A stretch of 15,524 bases of DNA from Dehalococcoidia bacterium UBA5627 (GTDB lineage: Bacteria > Chloroflexota > Dehalococcoidia > Dehalococcoidales > UBA5627). The stretch is taken from NCBI GenBank assembly GCA_002421585.1, contig DIKD01000052.1:1-15524 (forward strand). The letters run 5' to 3'. Both the position numbers and the translations under genes were made by a program. Within the stretch, counting starts at the first letter, position 1; each line of letters opens with the position of its first letter. The notes below the pieces were generated by a model. That model made no database searches, was not told the DNA's origin, and was given only the letters and a program-made list of their open reading frames with translations. Positions 1-7,832 of this stretch are shown one piece after another.

Positions 1-99
1 AGTAATGAATCATTTAAATATTAGCCGGAAGGACATGCCCTTACCCAATTTTACACAAAATATTTGACGTTACCTGCATATAAAATGTGAATAAAACGT

Positions 100-128
100 T
101 TGTCAGCATTATTTACAGCATATATAAT
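100..128 (+). promoter_or_regulatory. Sigma-70-type promoter of nfi
   Basis: A -35 box TTGTCA (100-105, five of six consensus bases) and a perfect -10 box TATAAT (123-128) are separated by exactly 17 bp. Transcription would start around 134-136, on or next to the ATG at 136 that best fits endonuclease V. The message may therefore be leaderless; no Shine-Dalgarno sequence is seen before 127 or 136. Confidence 0.6.
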
Positions 129-135
129 GAAAGTT

Positions 136-802
136 ATGAATGATAAATACCTATGGAAGGGGGATATTAATCCAAGTGAAGCTATCTTTTTACAGAATAA
201 AATGGCTATAAATGTAAAAGCATACGGAGAGGTAATCGCGCCAAAATATATAGCCGGAATCGATATTGCCGTATGGAAAAATGAAAAATATGGGCAGGCT
301 GCCATCGTGGTATTAGACTATCCCCGGCTTGAAATAATGGAGATAAAGAAAGCATTTCATAAGATTACATTTCCGTATATTCCCGGATTACTGTCTTTTC
401 GAGAGATTCCCCTGATACTCAAGGCTTGGAACCAACTAACGATATCACCCGATGTTATTATTGTTGACGGGCATGGATATGCTCATCCCAGAAGAATAGG
501 TATTGCCTCACATCTTGGTATATTATTGGAAAAACCGACAATCGGTTGTGACAAATCAAAGCTGTGCGGAGTTTGTAAAACACCGGGTGATGAACCTGGC
601 AGCTTTAGTAATCTGATACATAATGAGGAAATTGTCGGTGTCGCCCTGAGAACCAAAATTAGAGCCAAGCCGGTGTTTGTTGTCAATCGGGCATAGAATA
701 AGCCTTGAAAATGCGATTTACTGGGTTAGACAGTGTCGTGCGGGGTATCGTTTGCCACAACCGACGCGGTTTGCGCATATGGCAGCCGGCGGCAATTTGT
801 AA
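136..802 (+). pseudogene. nfi: Endonuclease V (deoxyinosine 3' endonuclease), frameshifted near the 3' end
   Basis: Endonuclease V nicks DNA at the second phosphodiester bond 3' of deoxyinosine and starts repair of deaminated adenine. Numbered from the ATG at 136, the expected metal ligands fall at D43 (AGIDIAV), E90 (SFRE) and D111 (VDGHG), and the strand-separating wedge PYIP is at 80-83. The open frame stops at a TAG (694-696) after 186 residues. The missing C-terminus is present in the +1 frame from 689 to a TAA at 800-802, with the family motif GHRIS and a tail containing PQPTRFAH. Removing one base around 688-691 restores a 221-residue protein, close to the usual 223-225, and puts the conserved histidine at 214. 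The same frame stays open upstream to a TTG at 100, but that start would lie in the promoter. This is either a real inactivating insertion or a sequencing error. Family identity is very secure. Confidence 0.9.
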
Positions 803-859
803 TAAAATACGATAATAAACTAAACTTAATAAAATACAGTGAATTTAATAGGGAGAGAT

Positions 860-1967
860 ATGAGCGAATTATCGAATAAACTGGAAGAATTTAAACAGAG
901 AATTTCATCAGCAATGGTGCGTCTTTGACGTCCCTGCCAAAGAAAAACAGATAACAGAGCTTGAAAGGCAAGCTATTAGCCGGGATTTCTGGCAGGATTC
1001 GGAGAAAGCGCAGGATATAATGCGTTTTTTAGCGGAACTAAAGAAAACAGTAGAACAATGGAGAGAACTTGAAAATAAAGTAAAGGACATAACAGAACTG
1101 GCAGGACTGGTATCCGAGGAAGAAGGGACTTCTTTAGATAAGGAAATTGAACTGGAAATTAAAGAGATAGAATCACGTATCGACGAACTCGAATTCGGGT
1201 TGTCATTTAGCGGAGAATATGATAATCGTAAGGCTATTCTTTCAATCTATGCCGGTGCCGGTGGGGTGGAGTCGCAAGATTGGGCGGAGATGCTGATGCG
1301 TATGTATATGCGCTGGGCTGAACGAAAAAATTGTAAAACCGAAGTTCTGGATATTTCACCGGCTGATGAAGCGGGAATAAAAAATGTTGTCCTTGAAATA
1401 GCTTGTGATTATGCCTTTGGTTATCTGAAATCGGAACATGGCGTACACAGGTTAGTGCGTTTATCGCCGTTTGATTCCGACCATGCGCGCCACACTTCGT
1501 TTGCCATGGTAGAAGTTATTCCGGAGGCAGGTGATGATGTGGATATTAATATATCAACTGACGACCTTAGAATCGATACCTTCAGGTCATCCGGACCGGG
1601 CGGACAAAATATGCAAAAGACCAGCAGCGCTGTTCGCATAACACATATCCCATCCGGAACAGTGGTTTGTTGTCAGAGTGAACGCTCCCAGCATCAGAAT
1701 AAAGACAGCGCTATGAAAATCCTGCTGTCCAGATTACTGAACCGGGAATTGGCAAAAAGGGAAGAGGAAAGAGCGAAGCTAAAAGGAAAGAGAATTGTTG
1801 CCGGATGGAGTAACCAGATAAGGAGCTATGTTCTTCACCCCTATAAAATGGTAAAAGACCATCGAACTGATTATCAGGTTGGAGATGCCGAAAGTGTTTT
1901 GGAAGGAGACCTGGACGGATTTATCAATGCATATCTAAGGTCCGGCATCGGGGATGAAGATGATTAG
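860..1967 (+). CDS. prfB: Peptide chain release factor 2, with programmed +1 frameshift
   Basis: RF2 recognises UGA and UAA stop codons in the ribosomal A site and triggers peptide release. Translation starts at the ATG at 860, preceded by GGGAGAG (851-857). It reads 22 codons to CTT (923-925) and meets an in-frame TGA (926-928). A +1 shift onto GAC continues into the conserved sequence DVPAKEKQ and the rest of the protein, giving about 368 residues, as expected for RF2 (E. coli 365). The stop-codon-reading tripeptide SPF is at about 202-204, which distinguishes RF2 from RF1 (PxT). The catalytic GGQ is at about 247-249. Its end overlaps the start of the downstream secreted protease-like gene, suggesting coupling. 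UGA in the shift site gives autoregulation: low RF2 favours the shift and so RF2 synthesis. An annotation that ignores the shift would start wrongly at the internal ATG at 1020. Confidence 0.96.
914..929 (+). promoter_or_regulatory. RF2 programmed +1 frameshift site
   Basis: The slippery codon CTT (923-925) is followed by TGA C (926-929), identical to the classical RF2 recoding core. In E. coli the stimulator is AGGGGG three bases upstream of CTT; here that place holds ATGGTG (914-919). Only GGTG matches the anti-Shine-Dalgarno complement, so the stimulator looks weak. The proline-containing protein sequence after the shift (DVPAKE) proves the frame change. Confidence 0.92.
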
Positions 1968-3075
1968 GAAAACAGCACTTATTTTTCTGTCATTGGTACT
2001 GATGACGCTATCTTTTGCCCCCGTTCAGGTACAAAGCAAGTCGGATAAGGCTGTTAATTTTAACGATTCGGTGACTGCTTCCTTTCCGGGGTCAATTACG
2101 TTTAATCTGGACATAGAAGCAGAATATCAGATTAAGGATATAAGATTAAAATATTTCATAGAACGAAAAAGTTTCAGTAATGTGATTCAAGAAATTATAG
2201 TAGAAAATCCGGCATCTTCGGATTCAGATATAAGCGTTAGCTGGAAATGGGATATGAGAACTACCGGTTCATTGCCTTCCGGTACTGTAATAAAATACTG
2301 GTGGACAGTAGTAGATATAAACGATGATGTTTACTTAACGGATATAAAATCCGTAAGCTTTGACGATGATGGCTATATTTGGAACAGCCTAACCCAAAAC
2401 AATATCAACCTTTTTTGGTATTACGGGGATGATGATTTCGCCGCAGACTTGATGCAGACCTGCCAGGACACCCTGGTAAGGCTGGGAGAGGATACCGGAG
2501 CGTATCTTGTATCGCCGGTAAGGATATATATTTATTCCAGTTCTTATGCATTAAGAGAGGCTATTGTCTTTGCCAAAGAATGGACCGGTGGCGTGGCATA
2601 TCCCGGGTATGGGGTTATAGCTATCGGTATTACCAGGTCTAATATTGAATGGGGCAGGAGAGCCCTATCACATGAAATTGCGCATCTGGTTACCCATCAA
2701 ATGACGGCAAATCCGTATAACAGTATTCCGGTTTGGCTGAATGAGGGCATATCGATGTATGCCGAAGGAGAGTTGGAACAAGATTACGAAAATTACCTGA
2801 AAGCGGCTGTTATTAGCGATTCACTGATATCGGCACAGAGCTTATGCAGCCCCTTTTCGGCTTATTCGGATAAAAGCTACTTATCATATGCCGAAAGCTA
2901 CAGCATTGTCGCTTTTCTAATAGAGAAATACGGGAAGCAAAAAATACATCAGTTATTAACAGTCTTTAAAACAGGCAGCACATATGATAACGCCTTGCTT
3001 GAAGTATACGGGTTCGATTTAGCGGGTTTAAATAAGCAATGGCAGGATTATATTACAGGCATCTACATTTCTTAA
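1960..3075 (+). CDS. Secreted peptidase-MA-like zinc metalloprotease family protein
   Basis: The protein is about 371 residues. It has a basic N-terminus (MIRK), a hydrophobic stretch to about residue 20 and a polar region after it, which is a Sec signal peptide for export. Residues 30-130 look like a beta-rich domain with many aromatic and acidic residues. The core holds HEIAH (about 238-242) and, 19 residues after the second histidine, the E of WLNEG (about 262). This is the HExxH...E ligand arrangement of gluzincins such as the peptidase MA-like/M1-like families. An extracytoplasmic zinc-dependent peptidase is the natural inference, but substrate and activity are unknown. The gene overlaps the end of prfB. 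ATG 1960 was preferred over ATG 1954 because GGGG (1950-1953) sits at a usable distance only from 1960. It lies 12 bp before the oligopeptide-binding protein gene, so the pair may serve peptide degradation and capture at the cell surface. Confidence 0.75.
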   Translation: MIRKTALIFLSLVLMTLSFAPVQVQSKSDKAVNFNDSVTASFPGSITFNLDIEAEYQIKDIRLKYFIERKSFSNVIQEIIVENPASSDSDISVSWKWDMRTTGSLPSGTVIKYWWTVVDINDDVYLTDIKSVSFDDDGYIWNSLTQNNINLFWYYGDDDFAADLMQTCQDTLVRLGEDTGAYLVSPVRIYIYSSSYALREAIVFAKEWTGGVAYPGYGVIAIGITRSNIEWGRRALSHEIAHLVTHQMTANPYNSIPVWLNEGISMYAEGELEQDYENYLKAAVISDSLISAQSLCSPFSAYSDKSYLSYAESYSIVAFLIEKYGKQKIHQLLTVFKTGSTYDNALLEVYGFDLAGLNKQWQDYITGIYIS

Positions 3076-3087
3076 CGATGGATAATT

Positions 3088-4686
3088 ATGAAAAAGAAAA
3101 TATGGTTAATCAATATAATATTTCTCGTTTCTGCCTTGCTCTTTATATCATTGCCGACTGGGTGTGATTTAGATTGGTGGAAATCATCGAAGATAAGCGG
3201 TGATGTATTGAATCTTTACGGCGATGACCCATATACACTCGACCCGGCACTGGCCGGTGATTCCACCTCTATTAATTATATACTGCAAATTTTTAGCGGA
3301 TTGGTCACTTTCGACAATGACCTTGACGTTATTGCAGATGTTGCCGAAAGATGGGAGGTAAGCCAGGATAACCTGATGTACACCTTCCATCTAAGAGATG
3401 ATGTTTATTTCCACAACGGTGGCAAGGTTAGGGCAGAGGACTTCAAATACTCATGGGAGCGTGCCTGTAATCCGCTTACGGGGTCACAGACCGCATCATT
3501 ATACTTAGGGGATATTCTCGGCGTTGATGACGTATTATCCGGATACGCCGATACCATAAGCGGGGTGCAGGTTATTGATGATTACACCCTGAAGGTAACG
3601 CTTGAAAAACCGGTAAATTATTTTCTTGAAAAACTGAGCTATCCGGTTTCTTTTGTGGTTAATGAGAAAAATGTCTCCGGTGACCAATACTGGTGGATAA
3701 ATCCCAATGGAACCGGTCCCTTCAAATTATGGGGTTGGGAAGAGAGGAGTGAACTGGTTCTCGAGAGAAACGATAATTACTACGGCGATAAAGCCAAACT
3801 GGATTACGTTGTTTATAAGATTTTATCCGGTATACAGTTTGATATGTACGAAACCGGGGAAATAGATGTTTGCAGTGTCGGACTTAATAATATTTACCGT
3901 GTTACAGATATAGACGGGGAATTCTACAACCAGTTGTACAGCAGTCCTGAGTTGAGTTTGATGTATATCTGTTTCAATTGCAACCAGCCTCCGTTTAACG
4001 ACGCAAATATACGCCGCGCATTCGCCAGTTCTATCGATAAAACAAAACTGGTGTCTTTGGTATTTAACGACATTGTTATTCAAGCTGACGGTATTATTCC
4101 TGTCGGAATGCCCGGTTATAACGAAAACCTTTCGGCATTACCGTTTGATATACAGCAGGCTTTTGATTTTATTGCCAATTCGTCTTACGGAGATATATCC
4201 AACCTGCCGGAGATTGTTGTTACCAGCGGTGGTTACGGCGGGCAGATATCTACTATTTTGGAAGCCGTTATAAATGAATGGAGAGTCAATCTTGGTGTAG
4301 AGGTATCTGTTCGACAACTCGACCCAAATGTTTTTTTATACTCCATTTTGGATGAAAAGGATGATATGTTTTTCTGGGGATGGAGTGCCGACTATCCTCA
4401 CCCGCAAAATTTTCTCGAAATCCTGTTTGCAACCGGTTCTGAGGGGAACTATGGTGAATATAAAAATACAGAGGTTGATAACTTGTTAGAGCTGGCTGCT
4501 GTTGAAATAAATGAAGAAGCAAGCACTGAACTTTACCGTCAAGCAGAACAGATACTGATTAACGATGCCGCCTGTATTCCTTTATATTTCGACCGGAATT
4601 ATATACTTGTTAAACCCTACGTTAATGGTTATGAATTAAACGCTCTGGGAATGGTTAAACTGAATGAAGTATATCTTGTAAAATAA
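3088..4686 (+). CDS. Oligopeptide ABC transporter substrate-binding lipoprotein (SBP_bac_5 / OppA-DppA family)
   Basis: A 532-residue extracellular solute-binding protein of family 5. The N-terminus MKKKIWLIN plus a hydrophobic segment ends in the lipobox LPTGC with the lipid-accepting cysteine at 26, so the mature protein should be membrane-anchored outside the cell. Family hallmarks follow in order: YTLDPALAGD near 48-57, the FHLRDDVYFHNGG block, the GTGPFKL block, and ANIRRAFASSIDK around the hinge. Its usual job is to bind peptides (or nickel-chelates or other solutes in relatives) and hand them to an ABC permease. No permease or ATPase gene lies in the window, so it is an orphan here. 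It sits 12 bp after the protease-like gene, and no clear Shine-Dalgarno is visible, which fits a coupled operon with prfB. Its end is only 2 bp from a convergent tRNA gene. The specific ligand cannot be told from sequence. Confidence 0.9.
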   Translation: MKKKIWLINIIFLVSALLFISLPTGCDLDWWKSSKISGDVLNLYGDDPYTLDPALAGDSTSINYILQIFSGLVTFDNDLDVIADVAERWEVSQDNLMYTFHLRDDVYFHNGGKVRAEDFKYSWERACNPLTGSQTASLYLGDILGVDDVLSGYADTISGVQVIDDYTLKVTLEKPVNYFLEKLSYPVSFVVNEKNVSGDQYWWINPNGTGPFKLWGWEERSELVLERNDNYYGDKAKLDYVVYKILSGIQFDMYETGEIDVCSVGLNNIYRVTDIDGEFYNQLYSSPELSLMYICFNCNQPPFNDANIRRAFASSIDKTKLVSLVFNDIVIQADGIIPVGMPGYNENLSALPFDIQQAFDFIANSSYGDISNLPEIVVTSGGYGGQISTILEAVINEWRVNLGVEVSVRQLDPNVFLYSILDEKDDMFFWGWSADYPHPQNFLEILFATGSEGNYGEYKNTEVDNLLELAAVEINEEASTELYRQAEQILINDAACIPLYFDRNYILVKPYVNGYELNALGMVKLNEVYLVK

Positions 4687-4688
4687 AC

Positions 4689-4778
4689 TGGCGGAGGGGG
4701 TGGGATTCGAACCCACGGTCCTCTTGCGAGGACAACGGTTTTCAAGACCGTCACCATAGGCCACTCGGACACCCCTCC
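4689..4778 (-). tRNA. tRNA-Ser(UGA)
   Basis: A 90-nt class II tRNA read on the minus strand. The acceptor stem is GGAGGGG (4778-4772) with CCCCTCC (4699-4693), followed by discriminator G and an encoded CCA (4691-4689). The anticodon stem ACGGT/ACCGT encloses loop CTTGAAA, giving anticodon TGA (4744-4742), which reads UCA and related serine codons. The long variable arm GTCCTC-GCAA-GAGGAC, the hallmark of serine tRNAs, and the T-loop GGTTCGAATCC are all present. The cognate synthetase gene serS lies about 2 kb away on the same strand. The tRNA is transcribed towards the 3' end of the peptide-binding protein gene, 2 bp away, with no obvious terminator between. Confidence 0.97.
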
Positions 4779-4798
4779 GGATAAAAAATGCTATAGAT

Positions 4799-4828
4799 AT
4801 TATAGCGATATAGCACATAAATTGCTAA
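4799..4828 (-). promoter_or_regulatory. Probable promoter of tRNA-Ser
   Basis: On the minus strand a perfect -10 box TATAAT (4804-4799) is preceded by TTAGCA (4828-4823, four of six consensus bases) with an 18-bp spacer. Transcription would begin near 4792, about 14 nt before the mature tRNA 5' end. The -10 lies inside an inverted repeat with arms GCTATA and TATAGC (4790-4806). Confidence 0.5.
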
Positions 4829-4851
4829 CCACAATCAATAAGGGGTAATAT
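4822..4851 (+). promoter_or_regulatory. Possible promoter of the DUF6602-like gene
   Basis: TTGCTA (4822-4827) and TAATAT (4846-4851) are spaced by 18 bp, four of six consensus bases each, just before a GGGGAG ribosome-binding site (4858-4863). The match is weak. The -35 region overlaps that of the divergent tRNA promoter, so the two could compete. Confidence 0.3.
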
Positions 4852-4867
4852 AGTAAAGGGGAGAAAG

Positions 4868-5515
4868 ATGCAACAATATTACTGGAACGTTCAGAAGAAG
4901 ATACTGGTACAAAGGGATATCATTCGCTCTTTACTTAAAGACCCGAAAGTTATAGGCGATTACTACGAAGCGATTATTATGGAAGCTGTAAGAGAAAGCA
5001 TTTCACAGTATTTTGCGGCAAGGCGGGGGGTTATACTGTCAGCAGACGGACAGAGCAGCCGGGAATGCGATATTATTGTGTACAGTGCCGCTGAATACGG
5101 GCCTTTATTTTTATCCGGCGATATTGTAGTTATTAATCCTGAGGCAGTGCGATGTGTGATTCAGGTAAAAGGAACATTGAATCGTGAGAATCTGCACGAA
5201 GCGGTAAAAAACCTGCAATCCGTGGATAAATTAAGACCCGGTATATGGAAATTGATTATCGGTTACAGTACCGGACTTCCATATAATGAGTTGGTTAAAG
5301 TATGTGCGGATTCCTCCTGCGTTAACGGCATTTTTGCTCTTTCCAGTACGAATAAAACGGAAACAGAAGATATCACAGCACAAATGCAAAATTTTGTGGA
5401 GCTTTTAAAGTTAATCGCCGCTCCAACCATGTATCAAACAAAGGATGCGGGGGATTATGTTGCCATAAAAACGTCAGGGGAAGGCAGAATTGAAGGAGTG
5501 CCTTTCCCTGATTAG
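4868..5515 (+). CDS. DUF6602-like protein, possible PD-(D/E)XK nuclease fold
   Basis: A 215-residue soluble protein with no signal peptide or membrane segment. The layout resembles DUF6602: an early GDYYEAI (30-36), then CDIIVY (68-73), then a GD-IVVINPEAV segment (about 84-94), then VIQVKGTL (97-104). In PD-(D/E)XK folds the corresponding pattern is an early Glu, a central Asp, and E-x-K. Here E34, D68 and K101 are present, but the middle position is Gln 99 (Q-V-K), a substitution tolerated in some members. Relatives occur beside defence and conflict genes, but no such neighbours exist here; it stands alone between a divergent tRNA and a convergent gene. GGGGAG (4858-4863) supports the start. 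Nuclease activity is an inference only. Confidence 0.6.
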   Translation: MQQYYWNVQKKILVQRDIIRSLLKDPKVIGDYYEAIIMEAVRESISQYFAARRGVILSADGQSSRECDIIVYSAAEYGPLFLSGDIVVINPEAVRCVIQVKGTLNRENLHEAVKNLQSVDKLRPGIWKLIIGYSTGLPYNELVKVCADSSCVNGIFALSSTNKTETEDITAQMQNFVELLKLIAAPTMYQTKDAGDYVAIKTSGEGRIEGVPFPD

Positions 5516-5550
5516 TACAGATAAGCAATGATTGTTTAATAATTAACGAT

Positions 5551-6546
5551 CTATTCTTCCGACTGATTGTCTGCTTGCGCTTCCAGCGTTTCTACATCTG
5601 ATTCATATACTTCGTATTCAAAATCTGGGTCATTCTCTTCATAATAATCAAGTTGTGCGTCAAGTATTTTCTTGACCTGTTCATCCTTGGTAACTTCACC
5701 GGTGAACTCTTTTTTACTGTTTAATGCCGTAAGATAGAGATAACCGCCTTCAAGCAAATTATAGACTACGTAGGGCATACAGATACCGCTTAGATTCATA
5801 TCATTGAAGCTCTCATGATAAAAAGGAATAAACTGCAAGTTCTCAGGTAGCATCAGCATTAATTCCTGTTTAATACTGTCGGGATTTTCGGGGTCGCAGT
5901 ATTCGGGCGGTGTTACGGCAACCTGGCATGAGCAGACAAGCGGACGGATATCATAAATCATACAGGCGTCATCCTTTAGAAAGGGGCAGGCGATTTTTAA
6001 TTTGGCATAACGTGCGCCCAATTCTTCCAATATAAGTCTTTTTTCCGAATCAAAACCGGATTCGAACAATTCCGCATAAGCCTGTTGAAATTCATCAAGT
6101 ATACCTTCGTGTTCATCCAGTCTGTTTTTCCATTTCTTGTAATTCTTTATAAAGGAAGACATTTTACGTTCATGATTGTATAGATAATAAACAATAGCCT
6201 CGCATTCCTGGAGGGATGCCGGTATATATTGGGAACAGCACATCGAACAGCCCCTATGACATGATATCGTTTTTCCGTCGTTTGTGGCTTCCTGTAGTTG
6301 CTGCTGGTAAATGAACTCGTTAATATCTTTTAACTGTTTCTCTTGTGCAATACAAAAATTTTTTCTGATTTTACCGAATTCCCCGAGGTAAGCTATTTCT
6401 TTATTCAATGTAAAAGGGTCAAACGTTTTATTATCGAATTTTATTTCTTCTGCTGTTTCCTCTTTACCGTAACAGCAATTTTTGTATTTTTTCCCGCTGC
6501 CACAACTGCATAATTCATTTCTGCTGATACTTTTTTTCCGTTCCAT
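5551..6546 (-). CDS. SEC-C motif / YkgJ-family cysteine-cluster protein
   Basis: A 331-residue protein with two metal-binding parts. The N-terminal SEC-C zinc motif is CSCGSGKKYKNCC (C13, C15, C24, C25), as found at the end of SecA and in many adaptor proteins. The YkgJ-type cluster follows: CHRGCSMCC (C96, C100, C103, C104), then CPFL near C187 with C195, and PLVCSC (C205, C207). YkgJ-family proteins are thought to bind zinc or an Fe-S cluster; their function is not established. The stretch 110-180 is rich in charged residues and probably helical, and the last 50 residues are strongly acidic. The start has GTGAGG upstream. It is the last gene of the minus-strand block, 41 bp after serS, and converges on the DUF6602-like gene 35 bp away. 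No clear terminator is visible in that gap. Confidence 0.8.
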   Translation of the reverse strand: MERKKSISRNELCSCGSGKKYKNCCYGKEETAEEIKFDNKTFDPFTLNKEIAYLGEFGKIRKNFCIAQEKQLKDINEFIYQQQLQEATNDGKTISCHRGCSMCCSQYIPASLQECEAIVYYLYNHERKMSSFIKNYKKWKNRLDEHEGILDEFQQAYAELFESGFDSEKRLILEELGARYAKLKIACPFLKDDACMIYDIRPLVCSCQVAVTPPEYCDPENPDSIKQELMLMLPENLQFIPFYHESFNDMNLSGICMPYVVYNLLEGGYLYLTALNSKKEFTGEVTKDEQVKKILDAQLDYYEENDPDFEYEVYESDVETLEAQADNQSEE

Positions 6547-6587
6547 TACGCCTCACTTTTTTATAATATTCTTATTAAAATATTGGT

Positions 6588-7829
6588 TTATTTAATTGTT
6601 TTAACACCCATATAAGGCTGCAAGACATCCGGTATGGCAATACTGCCGTCGGATTGCTGATAATTTTCAAGAACCGCTATTAAAACTCTTGGCAGCGCCA
6701 AACCTGAGCCATTTAGAGTATGCACATATAGCGGTTTACCGTCTTTAGTGGGACGGTAGCGAATATTTGCACGCCTGGCTTGAAAATCGCCGCAATTGGA
6801 ACATGAACTTACTTCCAGCCATTCTTCACAACCGGGTGCCCACATTTCGATATCATATGTCTTCGTTGATGCAAAACTTATATCAGCTGTGCACAGTTTT
6901 TTTATTCGGTAGGGTATTTCAAGCTTGCGGCAAATATCAACCGCATTATCCACCATAATTTCTAATTCCTCGTTTGAATTCTGCGGTTCGGTAAACTTGT
7001 ACATCTCGACTTTGTCGAATTGGTGTCCTCTTTTTATGCCTCGGGTGTCCTTTCCGGCCGACATCTTCTCACGCCGGAAACATGCCGTATAGGCGACATA
7101 ATGTATGGGCAGAGCAGATACAGGTAGAATTTCATCCCGATGCATGTTGGTAAGCGGCACTTCTGCTGTCGGAACCAGCCACAGGTCTTCCTCTATATCA
7201 CGGTACAAATTATCGGCAAACTTGGGAAGGTTACTGGAGCCAACCAGACACTCCTTCTTAACCATATAGGGAAGATACGCTTCCCGGTAACCGTGCTCTT
7301 CCGTGTGCAAGTTGAGCATAAAGTTTATAAGTGACCTTTGGAGGCGTGAGCCCAATCCTTTCAAAACATAAAAACGAGTACCTGATAACCGTACGCCTCT
7401 TTCAAAATCGATAATTCCCAGTCTTTCACCAAGTTCCCAGTGCGGAGCCGGAATAAAATTGAATTTGCGCATTTCCCCACAGGTGCTGATTACTACATTA
7501 TCGTCTTCGCTGTCGCCGATGGGAACGGAGTCCTGTGGAATGTTTGGTACACGCAACAGCAAGTCTTCCAGCCGGGAATCGATATCTCTTAACTCATCAT
7601 CGATTGATTTAATCCGGTCCCGTAGCTCACGACCTCTTTCTGCTGAATCAGCTCCCTGCGTTTTTGCAAGATTTTTACGTTCGCATCGGAGCTCTTCCAC
7701 CAGAGCCATTTTTTGTCTTTTTGCTATATCCAGCTCGATAATATCATCAAGCGGAGCATTATCATGCCGTACGGCGATTGCCTGACGCACAATATCTGTA
7801 TTATCTCTGATAAATTTAAGGTCTAACAT
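6588..7829 (-). CDS. serS: Serine--tRNA ligase (class II)
   Basis: Charges tRNA-Ser (and tRNA-Sec where present) with serine, using ATP in the cytoplasm. The 413-residue length is typical. Residues 1-100 form the charged N-terminal helical hairpin, a coiled-coil arm that grips the long variable arm of tRNA-Ser. Class II motif 2 is CFRREKMSAGKDTRGIKRG (250-268) followed by HQFDKVE (269-275). Motif 3 is NGSGLALPRVL (373-383) and the TAEVPL serine-site element is at 221-226. The gene starts 3 bp after the lysS stop, with AAGGA upstream of the ATG, so it is cotranscribed with lysS. One of its substrates, tRNA-Ser(UGA), is encoded about 1.8 kb beyond its end. Confidence 0.97.
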   Translation of the reverse strand: MLDLKFIRDNTDIVRQAIAVRHDNAPLDDIIELDIAKRQKMALVEELRCERKNLAKTQGADSAERGRELRDRIKSIDDELRDIDSRLEDLLLRVPNIPQDSVPIGDSEDDNVVISTCGEMRKFNFIPAPHWELGERLGIIDFERGVRLSGTRFYVLKGLGSRLQRSLINFMLNLHTEEHGYREAYLPYMVKKECLVGSSNLPKFADNLYRDIEEDLWLVPTAEVPLTNMHRDEILPVSALPIHYVAYTACFRREKMSAGKDTRGIKRGHQFDKVEMYKFTEPQNSNEELEIMVDNAVDICRKLEIPYRIKKLCTADISFASTKTYDIEMWAPGCEEWLEVSSCSNCGDFQARRANIRYRPTKDGKPLYVHTLNGSGLALPRVLIAVLENYQQSDGSIAIPDVLQPYMGVKTIK

Positions 7830-7832
7830 ATA

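Noticed and set aside
1..67. Short plus-strand frame from base 2 to a TGA at 65-67 that might be the tail of an upstream gene
   Set aside because: Only about 20 codons with no recognisable motif, and other frames are equally plausible; the window edge prevents a decision.
1020..1967. prfB starting at the internal ATG 1020
   Set aside because: The real start is 860 with a +1 shift; the 1020 start would remove about 53 conserved N-terminal residues.
5516..5550. Bidirectional terminator between the convergent DUF6602-like and SEC-C/YkgJ genes
   Set aside because: Only CAATGATTG-like weak symmetry; no stable stem with a T tract on either strand.
6588..7829. Long reverse-frame ORFs inside serS, lysS, dnaX and the tubulin-like gene
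   Set aside because: They lie opposite well-identified genes, show no family motifs and have the biased residues of antisense shadows.
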